A DNA stretch of 64,000 bases from Hypomesus transpacificus. Lineage: Eukaryota; Chordata; Actinopteri; Osmeriformes; Osmeridae. The position numbers were made by a program, and so were the translations under genes. Where the stretch lies: positions 8,978,083 to 9,042,082 of the forward strand of contig NC_061077.1 of NCBI RefSeq assembly GCF_021917145.1. Direction: 5' to 3'. Of this stretch, positions 21,901 through 34,975 are shown one piece after another; within the stretch, counting starts at the first letter, position 1; each line of letters begins with the position of its first letter. A model generated the notes under the pieces. It did not search any database. It had not been told where the DNA came from and was given only the letters and a program-made list of their open reading frames with translations.

Positions 21901-24900
21901 ATCCAGCCCCTCTGAAAAGAGGAGGGGGCATCTGAACAAGATGCACCATGGTTGTATTCAACTGAATGAAATGGGCACAACATGAAAGGTTTGTAATGTA
22001 GGTTTGCAGAATGATTACTTCTGTCTACAGGATAGCCATAGGATTATCTTCATTGCTCTATGAGCAGGCTTCGTGAATATATCAAATATCTCCCACAGGA
22101 CAAACAGATTAGCCTGTTGGTCATTGTTGACCCTTTATTAGCAACTGCCATGTGCAGTGTGAGACTCTGATCTGTCTGCTGTTCATCAGTAGGTCTAGCC
22201 TCACAGCACCGCAGGCTAAAGGTGCATCCTCACTTGCCGTAAATCATCTTGAAACCAATGTATTTAGTCAAGTAACATTTCCAAGGGTGTCACCTAACAA
22301 AATATACGATGCTTCTCTGTGCCAGGAAACTCTGATACAGCGCTTGTTTTCATGTGGCTTCTGATGAACAGACAGGCTATTGAGAATGTCTCAGGGAGTT
22401 TTATTGGTGTCTCTTGTAGAAATAGGGCTCCAGACTTACATGTTGGTCTTGGTAAGTACCTCATGGATCATGTCTAGGTCATTGGTTGTATCATGTAACA
22501 TTTTTACGTGTAACGTTTTTATGAATTATGATGCTAATATCAATGAAAGACACCAGACAAGATTCTCCATTCACATTTCAATCCAATAGAAATAAGAAAA
22601 AAAAATCCATTGTGTGTGCCCTGTGAAATAATGGTTCCAGGGAAAGTGAAAGAAAAGGCAATTTTACTGTGGAACTTTAGCTTCCGTCCGTGACTTGTGT
22701 TTATTGAGAAACACACACATCAAGCAGTTGGTGTCTGTGTGTGTGACAGACTAAACACACTCAACACCTCTCCTTTACCTGCCTGTTATTCTTTAAATAA
22801 GCTACAAACCTATAGTCACTCCAAGACAAAACACAGACATCCTACTGTTCTTCCACAAGGAACACTAAGTCACATAGCAATGCCTCCATTACTAATGCTG
22901 CTCATTCAAGATGCCATTGTGGACAGACATGTCTGTCAATGACAATTTATTGCTCTTTATACCTTCATGATGTTATTGTTAAAACAAGTAGTATTGTTAT
23001 TGTGGATGTGTTAAAGAACAAGCATGAAATGGCATTTCTGCCTGTCCTAACATGCCTGTGGACTACTTGTCCATCCTGAGAACAAGGAGTGTTACTAACA
23101 TCATAGTAGTACATGTGTGTTAATATGCTCAGGGTCACAGCATTCTTGTACACTCCGAACATTTCCATCGAAATCTGAGGAAGAATGCTGGCTTGTTGCA
23201 AGTTTAGGTAAGAGGTGAAAATGTGTTTACTGTCCCTCCTCTAATAGTAAAGTAAACTTCCTGGGCCGGCCTGACGGTTGGTGAGTAAGATCCAAGCTCC
23301 TCACCCATGTATGGATGTGTCATACTTTTGGCAAGAGATGCTTGGTGGATTAGATGAGGTGCCTCTGCACATGTGTTCAAAAGACCAACTACCTCACACT
23401 CGCGTACCTGTACACACACACACACACACACACACCCCAACATGTCCAGACCTGCACTAAAGTCAACCTCTGCTCACTCTGACCGCCCACCTTCAACAGT
23501 TCTGAACATGTTGTGGCCCATCAGCCAGCCAGCCAGCCAGTCAACCCCACAATGCTCATTCCTTGATGCCTGGAGCAGAGCACAGCATCCTCCACTGCCT
23601 GTCCTTTTACTGTTTTACCTGGGGACTTCTAGTGGAGTAGTAACAGTGTATCTGATAATCCACACTATCTTTGCTTGGATTAGTTGTTGATAGGTCTGGT
23701 GGAAGGTGAAAACACAAAGGTAGGTGAATAGGTTTATGTGGGTTCTAGCTGTCCTTCAGCTGTTGGGTGTTTGCTAAAGAATGGCTTTGCTTGAATCCTG
23801 ATCTTGTGGATGTGTATTTTGTCAGGAACCTATGTATGAGAAACAGTTGAAAAAAATTATGTACAGTAATGTAACTTAAAGGTAAATGGTTTCTTCATTA
23901 TTCAGGCTTAGATACAGCAAAGCAAACAGCATTCTAATATCCTGTCTTATCCACCTTAATATTGAATTCAAATGCAACAAGGTTATAGAGAGAGCAAGGA
24001 GAGGGGACCAAATTAAAATAGAGTCAGGTACTGTGGCCCCTGAGAGTAGAGTAGCAAAATAATCAGTAGAATTACTAAGTGCTCAAGTGCTAAAAGGATA
24101 AATGATAAATTAGTAAAATTGCCTACATCCCCACCTTCACCACTTCTCATTGCTGCTATTTCTTTTACCCAAATTTTTTTGTGTGATAATTATCAGTTAC
24201 ATAGTTGTCCCTGGGTTCAGGGGAGTTTGTGGTATTTGCAAAGTGTAATGAGGAATTGTGTTTACATCCAGTTCTTGTGCACAACTTGCCTCCCTAATCC
24301 ATTCTGCTTTTCTTCTGTGTCTGAGCTTGTGTTTGGTAACAGACATTCACTTGCTATAAATAGATATTTGAACACCCTCCGAAACTGTGTGGGTCTTTTG
24401 AAGATTAAAGGTGTTTTTCCAGTACTTGTTTACTTGGAATAAAATGTAATATTTTATTCTATGTGCCTGTTTTTGCATCTGAGAAGATGCCTAGTTCAAT
24501 TATTTTGCGCTTCATGAATAACTTGTGATTCAACACTTTTATTACCATATAGCTTCTCCCTTTCTCTGTCTCTTGACTGTGGCTCTCTCTTTCCTATTCT
24601 CTGACCCCTATGTTTCTCTTTCATAGGCCTACCCAAATCTTTATTAAAGTTGTGTATGACGTGCTTTTCAGTTCGCAGTAAGTGAATTAGCTTCCTTGAC
24701 TAGACTCTGTGTGGCCAGATATACTCACATGATTTGTCTTATCCAGAATAAAACGCTAGTTGAAAGAAATAGAACGTGATTTTTCTACAAAACTAAATTA
24801 GGTTTGTAGCATGGCACATGGTTTCAGTAAACACGTGCTATGAGACACAAGCTTGGGTTTCTTTTCCTTTCTGTATGTATGATGTGGCCGATACATAGTC

Positions 24901-25125
24901 AATAACACCAGCAACTGTGAATACAGCATTCGGAAGGAGAAGGGGTTGTTGTAATGTATTTCTGGAATCAGTCCGTGTTTTGGGTATGTATAGTTGTACT
25001 GTTATATACCATGCAAGCAGTGATGCAGATGTGCTTGTTTTGTCCTTGGTGTGTTTACATTGTCTGTCTGTGTGGTTCGCAGGTGTCTAGGTCATTGTGG
25101 CCTGTCTCCTCCCCAAGCTCCTAGG
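18970..25125. other. Gene-free interval 1 (intergenic, pex10 to plch2)
   Basis: No exon-like open frame with matching splice sites is seen. Contents are AT-rich unique sequence, a short (CA)n at about 20065-20095, (CAGC)n at 23525-23540 and (CA)n at about 23411-23434. The 106-codon open frame at 20998-21318 lacks any family likeness and I treat it as chance. Confidence 0.6.
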
Positions 25126-25689
25126 CTGCACCAGCCTGCCACCAGGCCACCACCAGGCTGCCACCAGGCTGCCACCAGGCCACCACCAGCCTGCCACCAG
25201 GCCGCCACCACCCTGCACCAGGCCGCCACCAGCCTGCCACCAGGCCGCCACCAGCCTGCCACCAGGCCGCCACCAGCCTGCACCAGGCCGCCACCAGCCT
25301 GCCACCAGCCTGCCACCAGCCTGCCACCAGGCCGCTACCAGGCCGCCACCAGGCTGCCACCAGGCCGCCACCAGGCCGCCACCAGGCCGCCACCAGCCTG
25401 CCACCAGGCCGCCACCAGCCTGCACCAGGCCGCCACCAGCCTGCCACCAGCCTGCCACCAGGCCACCACCAGCCTGCCACCAGGCCGCCACCAGGCTGCC
25501 ACCAGGCCGCCACCAGCCTGCCACCAGCCTTCCACCAGCCTGCCACCAGGCCGCCACCAGCCTGCCACCAGCCTGCCACCAGGCCGCCACCAGCCTGCCA
25601 CCAGCCTTCCACCAGCCTGCCACCAGGACGCCATTAGCCCGCCACCAGCCTGCCACCAGGCCGCCACCAGCCTGCCACCAGGCTGCCAC
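25126..25689. repeat. 11-bp minisatellite (CACCAGGCCGC / CACCAGCCTGC), about 51 units
   Basis: Roughly 564 bp of 11-bp units alternate between a GGCCG and a GCCTG variant, with rare 8-bp and substituted units. The array contains no stop codon in any of the six frames, so long overlapping open frames appear on both strands (for example plus 25051-25905 and minus 25087-25689). Their Pro/His/Ala/Thr-rich and Trp/Gly-rich products are repeat artefacts unless expression is shown. Confidence 0.95.
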
Positions 25690-25957
25690 CCCTCCTACAT
25701 CTACTGTTCCGCTCTACCTGGAACAAAAGGACTATTGTTATTTTTGTGTTGCCTCTTGGCCCCTGATCGACCACTGACCTGTGGGACTAAACCTGCTACC
25801 TGGATACATCCACTGCTTTTCAGAACCACTCATTTTTGGAAGACTCATTCGTTCCGGGGGCATTATGAGACAAGATATTATATCTTGTATTTGCAGTTGC
25901 CCTGAATTTGGAATATAATCTTCACGCGAAAGAGTATCATACCTTACTATATAGAGT

Positions 25958-26078
25958 TGATCGTGCTTAGGGTTGGTCACTTTACCTGGGGTCACCATGG
26001 CAACAGACTCTCCCAACCCTTCTCTGAGATCCAGAGTAACCGTGACAACAGATGGTGACTCTTTTGTAAGCACGATCA
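25958..26078. repeat. Degenerate 121-bp palindrome containing an X-box
   Basis: Perfect 12-bp arms (TGATCGTGCTTA at 25958-25969, reverse complement at 26067-26078) flank two further mirrored GTCAC/GTGAC pairs (25976 and 25991 on the left; 26042 and 26055 on the right, each within one base of perfect symmetry). It could be a decayed fold-back element or a symmetric regulatory site. Confidence 0.5.
25991..26004. promoter_or_regulatory. RFX-type X-box motif
   Basis: GTCACCATGGCAAC fits the RFX X-box consensus GTNRCC-N2-RGYAAC at every position. RFX factors regulate ciliary and other genes in vertebrates. Here the site is intergenic, so a function is inference. Confidence 0.45.
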
Positions 26079-28678
26079 GTCTTCCATGCAGTCACTTCCT
26101 CTCTGCCAACGTCATCAGTGTCGGTGAGTCAACCACTTTTTTGATGTTGATTAAGGACACACTGTGGCCCACTGCTGTATGTGGAAAATATGTGTGAGTT
26201 TTATCTGTTGCCTTACCCCAAAACGTACACTGTTATTAACACAACCTAAACTAGGCACAATCTAAACTGTGCTGACAGACATTAGTGATCGCATAGAGGA
26301 AGCTTTTGTTTTATCAAAGGAACCTGGGGAATGGAATGATGTGTGTGCGTGCGTGTTATGGGCTTCCTTCACATCTGTCAACGCTGTTGATGATCAGTAT
26401 CTCTACAGCCGCAGGATAAAGAGCTATTCCATTGAACATGCTTTGCTATTCTGATGTCGTGTGTAGGTGTGTGGGCATTTGTTAATTGATGTTATCACAT
26501 CTTGTGGTACATATATTGCAGATCAAACAGTAGACCCATCACATACTACCCCTACTCTGCCAGGAAGTTGTTTTGAAGATTAACAGTTTTTAATAGGATA
26601 TTTATCAGTCACTCATTTGAATGACCTTCTCCCTTGATTGTTCCCAGACATATTGATGTATCAAAGTCAATGAGGTTGTTTACACAATGAAGGGATTTCT
26701 CACTGTGTGTTCTCTAAAAGACTTTCTCAATGTCTTTGTGAATCTCCTCATGTCGTGTGATTTCAGCCAGTGCTGTATGTAAGTATAATATTAGCAGAAA
26801 ATGAGAATGAGCCACAGTCAGCCCTGGGACCAGTCCTTTTCCTGGTTTTCTGTGCTTTCACCACCACTACCATGAAGACCCTTGTTTTGATTTGCAGTGT
26901 TTTTATTTCCTGAATTTGTTAAGGTTAGATTCATAGACATTCCCAAAGGTCAAGCGTAGATTCATAGATTCATAGCATGTCATCACGGTGCTCTCACTGA
27001 ACGAAGCATAACTCAATATGTTACCAAGCCATGGAAGTCAGAAAAGCACGTTGATTTTAATTGTATGCATTTTAAAAAGGACACAAATGTCACTCAGTAA
27101 GATGGTTGGAGGAGCTAGCTTGTGCTCTCAGCTTCCGAAGCAGAAACTAGAAGCAAGCCTTCCCTGGACCTGTTCTCAACGTGTATGACACCTGGGTCAG
27201 ACAGGACACTGCTAACCTGGCTAGTATTCATATCACTAATCACAGACCTGTTGTGAGACTGAATCAGGTTTAATGGATTTGGGCAACTAAAACAGCGGGG
27301 TCTTCACATCCCCCTCCTCTCCTGGAGCCGTCTGGACACTCACTAGTAGGGGGAAGGGGGTAGAGGGGAGAGGAGACAGAGAGAGAGAGAGAGGCATGAA
27401 AGGAGAGATACAAATGTTCAGCTCAAGATGAAAACAAAATACTCCTTCAGAGTTAAAACGATCATTTGTTCAGTTGATTAGCGACCGCATTTTCCCCGTG
27501 AATGCTAAAGTGCGGTTGAGCACGTTTTAGCCATAATGACTTATGAAGCCCTTTTCTTTGTCCAGTATAATTGCTGTACCTCCATGCTCTTTTATGCATC
27601 CAGCCTGTACGGCAAGCCCAGAGGGAGAAGCTGGGAAGCTTTGAAGCTGTTCTGTCAAGATTCTTCCAGCAATCTCCAATAAAGTTTGGGCATGATTATT
27701 CTCCCCGGTTATGATAGGTGCATGCTGTTTAAAATGCAACATTAAATTGTGATAATGATGCAAACACAAAACACACATTCACACATGCTCATTTGTTTAT
27801 CCCCTGGTATTTCCACTACAATAAATGGTGTCTGGCAACCTTATCTGGTAACCTTGTAACATGGTGCATATCATTGCCAGGGTCAGTTGATATTATAAAA
27901 TATGTAATAGTGTATAGGACCCCTTAGCAATTGACAGTTTGTAAATTTGACACTGTCAGTGGCACTCACAATAATACCTGGCTGGCATCGCCGTCTGTAG
28001 TGTTGCCAGGTTCAGTTCTCAAACCCCCAACAGCTGTCACTGAATAAACGAGGAGACAGGAAATCGTACCTATACTGCAACCACAATAACTCATTGTGAA
28101 TCCTAAACCTTTTTTTTTACCTTTTCCACTTTGGAATTTTGGAACATGTCCCAACCAGCTTGAACTCAGAGGAGTGGGAGTGAGTGTGTGTGGACGGAGA
28201 CAGGAACGGTTTGAAGTGGGCTGGAAAACAAACAGCGTATTTCCCCAAAGCAGAGCCCTCCAATTTAACACCACCTGCAGACATGAGTCCCGCTGAGACA
28301 ATTATAACCCATCTGCCATACAGACTCACTCCCTCACTGTGTTAGACTGGGGTTTGTCACTCTTGGTTTTCTGGAACTCGTGGTTGCATTGGGAGAGTGT
28401 GTGTGGGTGTGTGTGGGTGTTTTTCAGTGTGAGACACATAAGATCAGACAGTTCAGTGATGTTTTTATCTGTTGAAGGACTGTGGTCGGGTTTGTGGGAC
28501 ATTATAGACCAATGAACTGTCGAGCTGTGGTTTGTATCTGTGCTTATTTGTGCTTTGTTTGTTTTCTGTTTGAGTGGTCTGAATAGTATGATTTATTCAT
28601 GACATGCCACAATAATGACTTGTCACTGTCTCCGCTGAGCTCCGCCTCCCCATTCCGGAGCGCTGTCTTGTCAACTCA

Positions 28679-28692
28679 CCAGTAGAGGGCAG
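28679..28692 (+). promoter_or_regulatory. Candidate CTCF site
   Basis: CCAGTAGAGGGCAG fits the vertebrate CTCF core CCASYAGRKGGCR. It lies in a locally GC-rich patch (28630-28720). Occupancy is unknown. Confidence 0.45.
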
Positions 28693-30499
28693 CGTGGATC
28701 TCTCACGTCTCCAAAGAGGCTGCAGTACACCACATTGCACCATGCAGGGTTATGATCAAGATCCCATATCATAAAAACAGAGATATATTTATATGCAGTG
28801 TCATGAATAGTGCCTATGTGATTCACTCTTGGGAATATGGAAATGAATCCACTGTCTGTGTTACCCTTATGGCCATGAAAGACTATAGTCGACGATTATT
28901 GAGTGTGACATTTCCTCAATTGATTTCATTCTTCATTCAGCCCCTTTGGTCTCCCCTTGGGGGATACTGACGTTCCTTAACCAGTTTAATCATTGTTTTA
29001 TCCAAGTTCAAAGTTCAAGGACATTTCCTACTGCAAGACAGTGATTATGAACGAATGGGTGCTGGTGAGATTGTGTGTGTGTGTGATTATGCACCATGTG
29101 TGTGGACACTGTTTTGATAGATATGAAAATGTTCCTGGTTTAGACTGGCACAGTCTGGATCCAGCACCTGTATGTAAAAGTGAGGTAATTTCATTCTCCA
29201 TTAGGATACTAAAAGTTATATGCGTATGTGTGGGTCTTTGTGTGTGCACATGTACATACGTTTGTGTGTGTGTGCTTAGACCCCAGCAAAGCTTCAATCA
29301 AATTCTCACCAGCTCATTATCTGTCCAAGGCAATTAGCAGTGAAATGACTTCTGGTTAACACCACCAGCATGCTCTTACCAGGAATATCTTCATTTGCAA
29401 ACTGCCACATGTGAAGGTAATGAATAATATAGCAGGCAAAGCAATCTTCCTGTGTGCATAGAGAATAGAGTGTTGTCTGAATGGGTCAGATGGAGATGAA
29501 GATTTAAGATCATATCATACAATATTACAATATTGAACAGAGGAGAGGAAGAGGAAGGGATGGCATGTACAGACAGGCGTTCAACATCAAAGGAGGAGAT
29601 GCAGGGCTGCAGGAGAAGGTTTGAATGATTAGGTTAGTACGCTATGCTAAGGTGTGTGTAGATGGGAGTGTGAATGTGTGTATGAAAGAGATAAAGTGAA
29701 GTTGACAGGTAGGCCAAACTACTTTTAGCTTATACAGCCTAGTAGTGAATCAAAGCTCTTTAAACATGGGGTGAAGGAGAGGTAGATTACTAGATGCATA
29801 GGGACAGGTCTGAACTTCTCTCTGAAGGGTTAAGAGCTGTCCTCTTCTAAAAGCAGACTTGATCGTTTCATGACTCAACATGGCATACATGCATACTTGC
29901 ATATGTGTGTTTGTGGGTAAAATGAAGTGAAAAAAATAATACACATTGTGAATGTCTGTCACCAATGATCCCTGTATTTTTTTATTTTTTTAACTGTGTG
30001 TTGCTTTCTAAAATCCAACGGAGTGATACCTTTGTTGGGTAGGTGACATCAATGCAAAATCCTCCTTTCACCAGTTGTGGTTCATTACCCAACCCATATG
30101 GAGGGCTGTCATCTTAAACAATGGGGCCTCTATGGTAATCTCTGGGTGAGAGATCTACTCGTCTTGAGAGGCATTGATAATGGGGAAGTACAGAGGCGCA
30201 TTCCTAAGCCAGGAAATGGCATGATCTTTAGAGACATAAGCACCTTAGAAGAAGGAAACGGTGGAGAGAACAGAGGCTAAAGTGTTTCTGGAGGGAGGAG
30301 AGCGAGCGAGAGGGAGTATTTGTCTGCAGAACAGTGGGTTTGGGGAGGATGAGGGTAAGCTGCCCAGCACTGCCAGACTCTCAGATGCACCACACACTTT
30401 CTTTTCCTGCAGTGGGAAAAATGGGACTGCACACCTCGAATAGGCTCCTTACAGGCTCCTGTGCTCCGTGGATTCTCTGGAACTCTGTGGGATGTGTGC

Positions 30500-30559
<60 letters not shown>
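30500..30559. repeat. (GT)n microsatellite
   Basis: About 30 uninterrupted GT units. Confidence 0.95.
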
Positions 30560-30562
<3 letters not shown>

Positions 30563-33500
30563 CACATGCAAGAGCAGATAGAACACCTCTGAGAAAAATG
30601 AAGAATAAAAAATCACACAGCTGCCCTCCACGTTGACTCAAAACATAAACTGTATAGTTGTCACAGCATTTCCCACCTCTCAGAGATGCAGGCTTGGTGT
30701 CTGTGGACAGCTATGAATGGCCATGGAGACTCCCTGTCCAGGTCATTGTCGCCTCTCGTCCTCCCACTTTCCATTTAAATCCAGCTACCTATCTTCAGTC
30801 CTGTAGTGGGCACTGGGGAACCCTAGAACCTTCGTCAGTCTGATTAATGCCTGCTATTTCCCAGGTATAGACACACATGCTGTCATGTGTCTCATTGATA
30901 ACATGCATTAGGCTGCATCTGTTCTTGGAGATAAGAGAGAGGTGCTTTATGCTGTATGTTGTGGAGCCACCTGTTTTATCTGTGGGCCCATGAAGTAGCT
31001 GGCTTACATACGATAGGGCCACTTCTGCTTCAAATATCAGGTATTTGTTGATTTTGAATGTGTTTTCTATTGTTGGACGGAGATCCGTTCAACAGTATTG
31101 TGCCTGTGTTAGTTCTCATTCTGAGGAGTTAGCATGTCTGCTTATTCTCTGGGCAGTGTTGATCATGGCTTGAAAAGGTAATTTCACAAACAGCATTCAG
31201 TTGATTTGTTCTGAGCTTTATTTTAAGGTAAGACATGTGTGTTTGTTGGTGTGTACACTGGAGGAAGTGTAATCCAAAAGAGGATAAAGACAATTTGGCC
31301 CTCAATAGCTCTAGTCACTTACTAGACCAATATTACAATCCACCCAGTAGTGTAGTCTAGATGATAGATAAGCACTAGCCATTTAGAATATCCATCAACA
31401 CCACTGAACCCATGACTTCATAGACTATAGCACTGAATCCATGATTTCATTTGGCCTACATACTGTAAATGTATAAATGTATGCATAAAAACACGAATCC
31501 ACTGTCATCAAGTTATTTGATTGCCTGTAGATAATATCTTTCATATTCCATGTCACGCATACCGAGATGAACAAATATAGCTAGTGAAAGCCAACAATAT
31601 GAACACAGAGATGCAGGGACACACTCAGACCAAAAACAACCTTGATTTGCATGTTAATTCTAGTTTTGTTTCTGAAGAGTCACAGAAGCACATCATTTGA
31701 AGCTATTGAAGAACCCAGAATAGGTTTAGTGATGAGTGGAACAATATAATTGAATTGATAGTTGATTGGTAATGTGGAGTGAATGGAGCTTGGCCGTGAT
31801 GTTGCTTTGTGGGCAAGTGTGTGTTTGTGTGTACGTGTGTATGTGTGTGTGTGTGTGTTTTACAATGAAAGGACTTCTAGCCACTTCGATGAATAAATCA
31901 ATGTGGTAATGATCTTTTTAATATGGCCAGGTTAACCCAGTCTGGCTTGCCAATCAAAGCAACACCTAATGAAATCAAGTGAGCCCTGTCAATATGCCCC
32001 ATTCACTGAAGCACATCAAAGACCAATATCTTCAAGGAGAGCAGAAACCACAGATAGAGAGAAGGGAACATGATGGGTTGGATTACTTCAAGAAACAGCA
32101 CCCCCTCGCTCATATGCAAACATTTTCCACAACAATGAAGACACTGATTGTAGGCGGGAGGGGGGGAGGGGGGGGCGGAAGAACAGAAAAACACACTGCT
32201 GCTTAAGAAAATATTTTTTGTTACAAAAGATTGAGGTGTGAAAACAACAAAAACAATCTAATTCTGAAACAAAGTACTCCCACAAGGACGCCTGGCCTAT
32301 ATTCAGAAATATCCCTGAGATGAAAAAGTTGTTCCCTTTGTACGTCTGAGGAAGGCCACAGGTTGCTCTGGAGGAACACTCCCTGCATGTCACAGTGGCC
32401 AAGTTGTGTTCTAGATGATTGATTGTTCCTCTCATCTGGTGGGAACGTGGAGAGACAACCTCTGAGCGTGAACATCCCCTAGAGGCAAGGTGTTTCTACG
32501 CGCCGCAAAGCACAACCTGCGCCAAGTGAGTCATGGGTTTAAGCCTTTCGTCAGCGCAACATTAGCACAAGCTGAAGGCACCACTCTCCAGCTGCCACTC
32601 CTTCCAGCTCCATGCTTCTTGTGTGGATAATTTGGCTTTGCTAGCCACACTGAGTTATCTTAATATACTGCATACTGCCTTCCCTGAGGAAACCTGGGCT
32701 CTGGAACTACCGGCACACATGCCCGCATATGCACACACCCACGCACGCGTAAAAAATAACACACACACACACACAAATGATCCCACACACACACATTTAG
32801 CATTATCTCCTCCCCATCATACTTCAGGATTTTGTCTTTTTTTCTGCTGACCTCATTAATCCAATTTCACCCATCCATCCATCCATCACTCCTATCTTCC
32901 TCATTATCCATCCATCCATCCATGAATCTATCCAGCTCTATTTGTCATAAGTCTTCCTTTACCTTGCTCCCTTTGTTTTCGTTCTTCATTCAAACTACTG
33001 CATTCTACTCTTTCCATACCTGTTCCTCAAACCAGAACCCCCCTGTCTATCAGTTCACATAATTGATTATGGATTCATTCCAATTCCATGTTTTTCTCAG
33101 TATTTATAGAATGAGATCAAATGTATTTATCAAGCTAGGGGTGAAATTGATTTATTTGAATGTGGCCCTTGCGCCTTAAAATACCCAAGCCATATACTGT
33201 CACACATGCACACACACACACACACTCACACACACACACACAGGCAAACACAGTCTGAGTCAACACAGATCAATCCTCAAAGAATGGATTTAGAGAAAAG
33301 CGGTCTCAGAGGAATTGTTTGGAGTGCGGTCAAAATGGAGACTCAAGACACCACAATGCCCTAAACGGCACAGGGCAGACAGAGGCGGGGAGGGGGGGTG
33401 GTGGTGGGGGGGGGGGATTTATGCAAATCTCAGGATTGTGATTGTCAGGGTATTGGTAGATAGAGCATTTCTTTCACCCATCCTCAGCATGGATTCAGAG

Positions 33501-33921
33501 GTTGGAAACTGTCATTCCTCATGTTAGCAGTTAACTGTCAGACAGTGTCTGACCTTGTCTGGACCGGGAAGAAGCATGGGAACTATTTTCCATCAGATCC
33601 TTACCGAAAATCCTAACCATCACCACTTAAATCCATCTTAAAATCCACACCAAATAATTTTTGAACTGCACCTACAATTCAAACTCAGTTGAGAGTTATT
33701 TTACCGAGCAGTTTTGTTGATGAACAGTCTGCATCATACCTGAAGGCCTTGTCAAAACAGATGCCAGTAAGACTCTGTGGAAATGAGTTGTCTAGAGTAA
33801 CCATGTCATTGATTTCTTTTGAGGGAACCAAACAAGTATTTATAGACAAATCTGTAATGGAATTGAGTTTATTTTGTCCTCGAGCATGTTAATGTGTGTG
33901 TGTGTTTTAATGTGAGTGATG

Positions 33922-33936
33922 GCACCAGATGGCAGG
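33922..33936 (+). promoter_or_regulatory. Candidate CTCF site
   Basis: GCACCAGATGGCAGG matches the CTCF core except at the first base. It has the same orientation as the motifs at 28679 and 56814. Confidence 0.4.
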
Positions 33937-34235
33937 TGTTACCATCTCCCCATCTACACCAACATCAGCACTCAGTGTTTCTACCTGCAGCTTTATTCTT
34001 TTTTAATAATGACCTAGATTGGAAAATACACTCTTAGTAATATATGAAAAATATTCAAGAGATGAGTTTCATGGTGATGGGTAATGTAATTACCTACTTA
34101 TTGAAAGAGGAAGCTTTGCAGTGATTAGAGACTATAAATCTTGACAAACCTAGGGCCTAAACCTTGCTGATACCCCCTGTGTAGAGAGACACAATTATGA
34201 ACTACCTGCTGGTATCGTAGCCACCTCGTTGACAT

Positions 34236-34237
<2 letters not shown>

Positions 34238-34284
<47 letters not shown>
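34238..34284. repeat. (CA)n microsatellite
   Basis: About 23 CA units. Confidence 0.95.
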
Positions 34285-34286
<2 letters not shown>

Positions 34287-34473
34287 CACAAATCCAATGG
34301 CCCCAGTCCTTCAGTTTATTGGGAACAAGTGCATGTGCAATAAAGGAGCTGAGCGCAGCTCCCTAAAGTGTGATACCGCCAGGCCTGAGCTAATAACCCT
34401 CTCAAATGTAAACATTCATTTTCTTTCTCCTTCCCTACCCCCTCAGTCTTGCATTTGCTTTAAGATGCTCTCT

Positions 34474-34474
<1 letters not shown>

Positions 34475-34562
<88 letters not shown>
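34475..34562. repeat. (CT)n microsatellite
   Basis: About 44 CT units without interruption. A second, shorter CT tract follows at about 34834-34873, ahead of the candidate exon at 34921. Confidence 0.95.
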
Positions 34563-34565
<3 letters not shown>

Positions 34566-34831
34566 ATTTTCCCCTCTACTCCCTCTTTCTATCTCAATAA
34601 GACTAGTCTCACAAATCGTCTCCCATCTAGATCCACACCTCCCCATCCATTCAGTTAAACTAACACACACACACAGAGACACACGCACATGCGCACACAC
34701 ATATACACACAAACACATCTGCTGTGTGGGGCTGCTGGGCTAGTGAGGAGTGTGCTCTGAGACAGACGCTCCCCTCAGTGTGCAGCGCATCGCGTGTCTG
34801 CTGGCGGGAACTGCCTCGGTCTCCACCTCTC

Positions 34832-34874
<43 letters not shown>

Positions 34875-34920
34875 ACACTCTCTTATCTTTTTCTTCCCTC
34901 GTTCACGCTACACCTTACAG

Positions 34921-34975
34921 TGTTCCTCAAGACTCAGCTACAGCATGGAGCTGGCCGTGGTGCCACAAAGATACA
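34921..34975 (+). CDS. Candidate alternative 5' coding exon of plch2 (short)
   Basis: A pyrimidine-rich tract and acceptor (caccttacag) precede a 55-nt exon that ends at donor GTATGT. It contains ATG at 34945 in a strong Kozak context (A at -3, G at +4), encoding MELAVVPQRY plus one base, so it ends in phase 1. The plch2-type exon at 61737-61779 also ends in phase 1, so both could splice to the same downstream exon. I do not recognise the peptide. Assignment to plch2 is inference from strand, phase and position; it could be chance or an exon of an unrelated transcript. Confidence 0.3.

Larger units (their letters stand above)
26079..34837. other. Gene-free interval 2 (intergenic)
   Basis: Unique DNA with simple repeats and no supported exon. 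It includes the (GT)n at 30500-30559, an ATCC-rich stretch at 32870-32925, a G-rich run at 33380-33417, a (CA)n at 34238-34284 and a (CT)n at 34475-34562. CTCF-like motifs lie at 28679 and 33922 (listed separately). Confidence 0.6.

Noticed and set aside
25051..25905. 284-codon plus-strand open frame and several minus-strand frames at the 11-bp minisatellite
   Set aside because: The repeat lacks stops in all six frames, so the open frames follow from repeat composition. No splice sites or domain support them.
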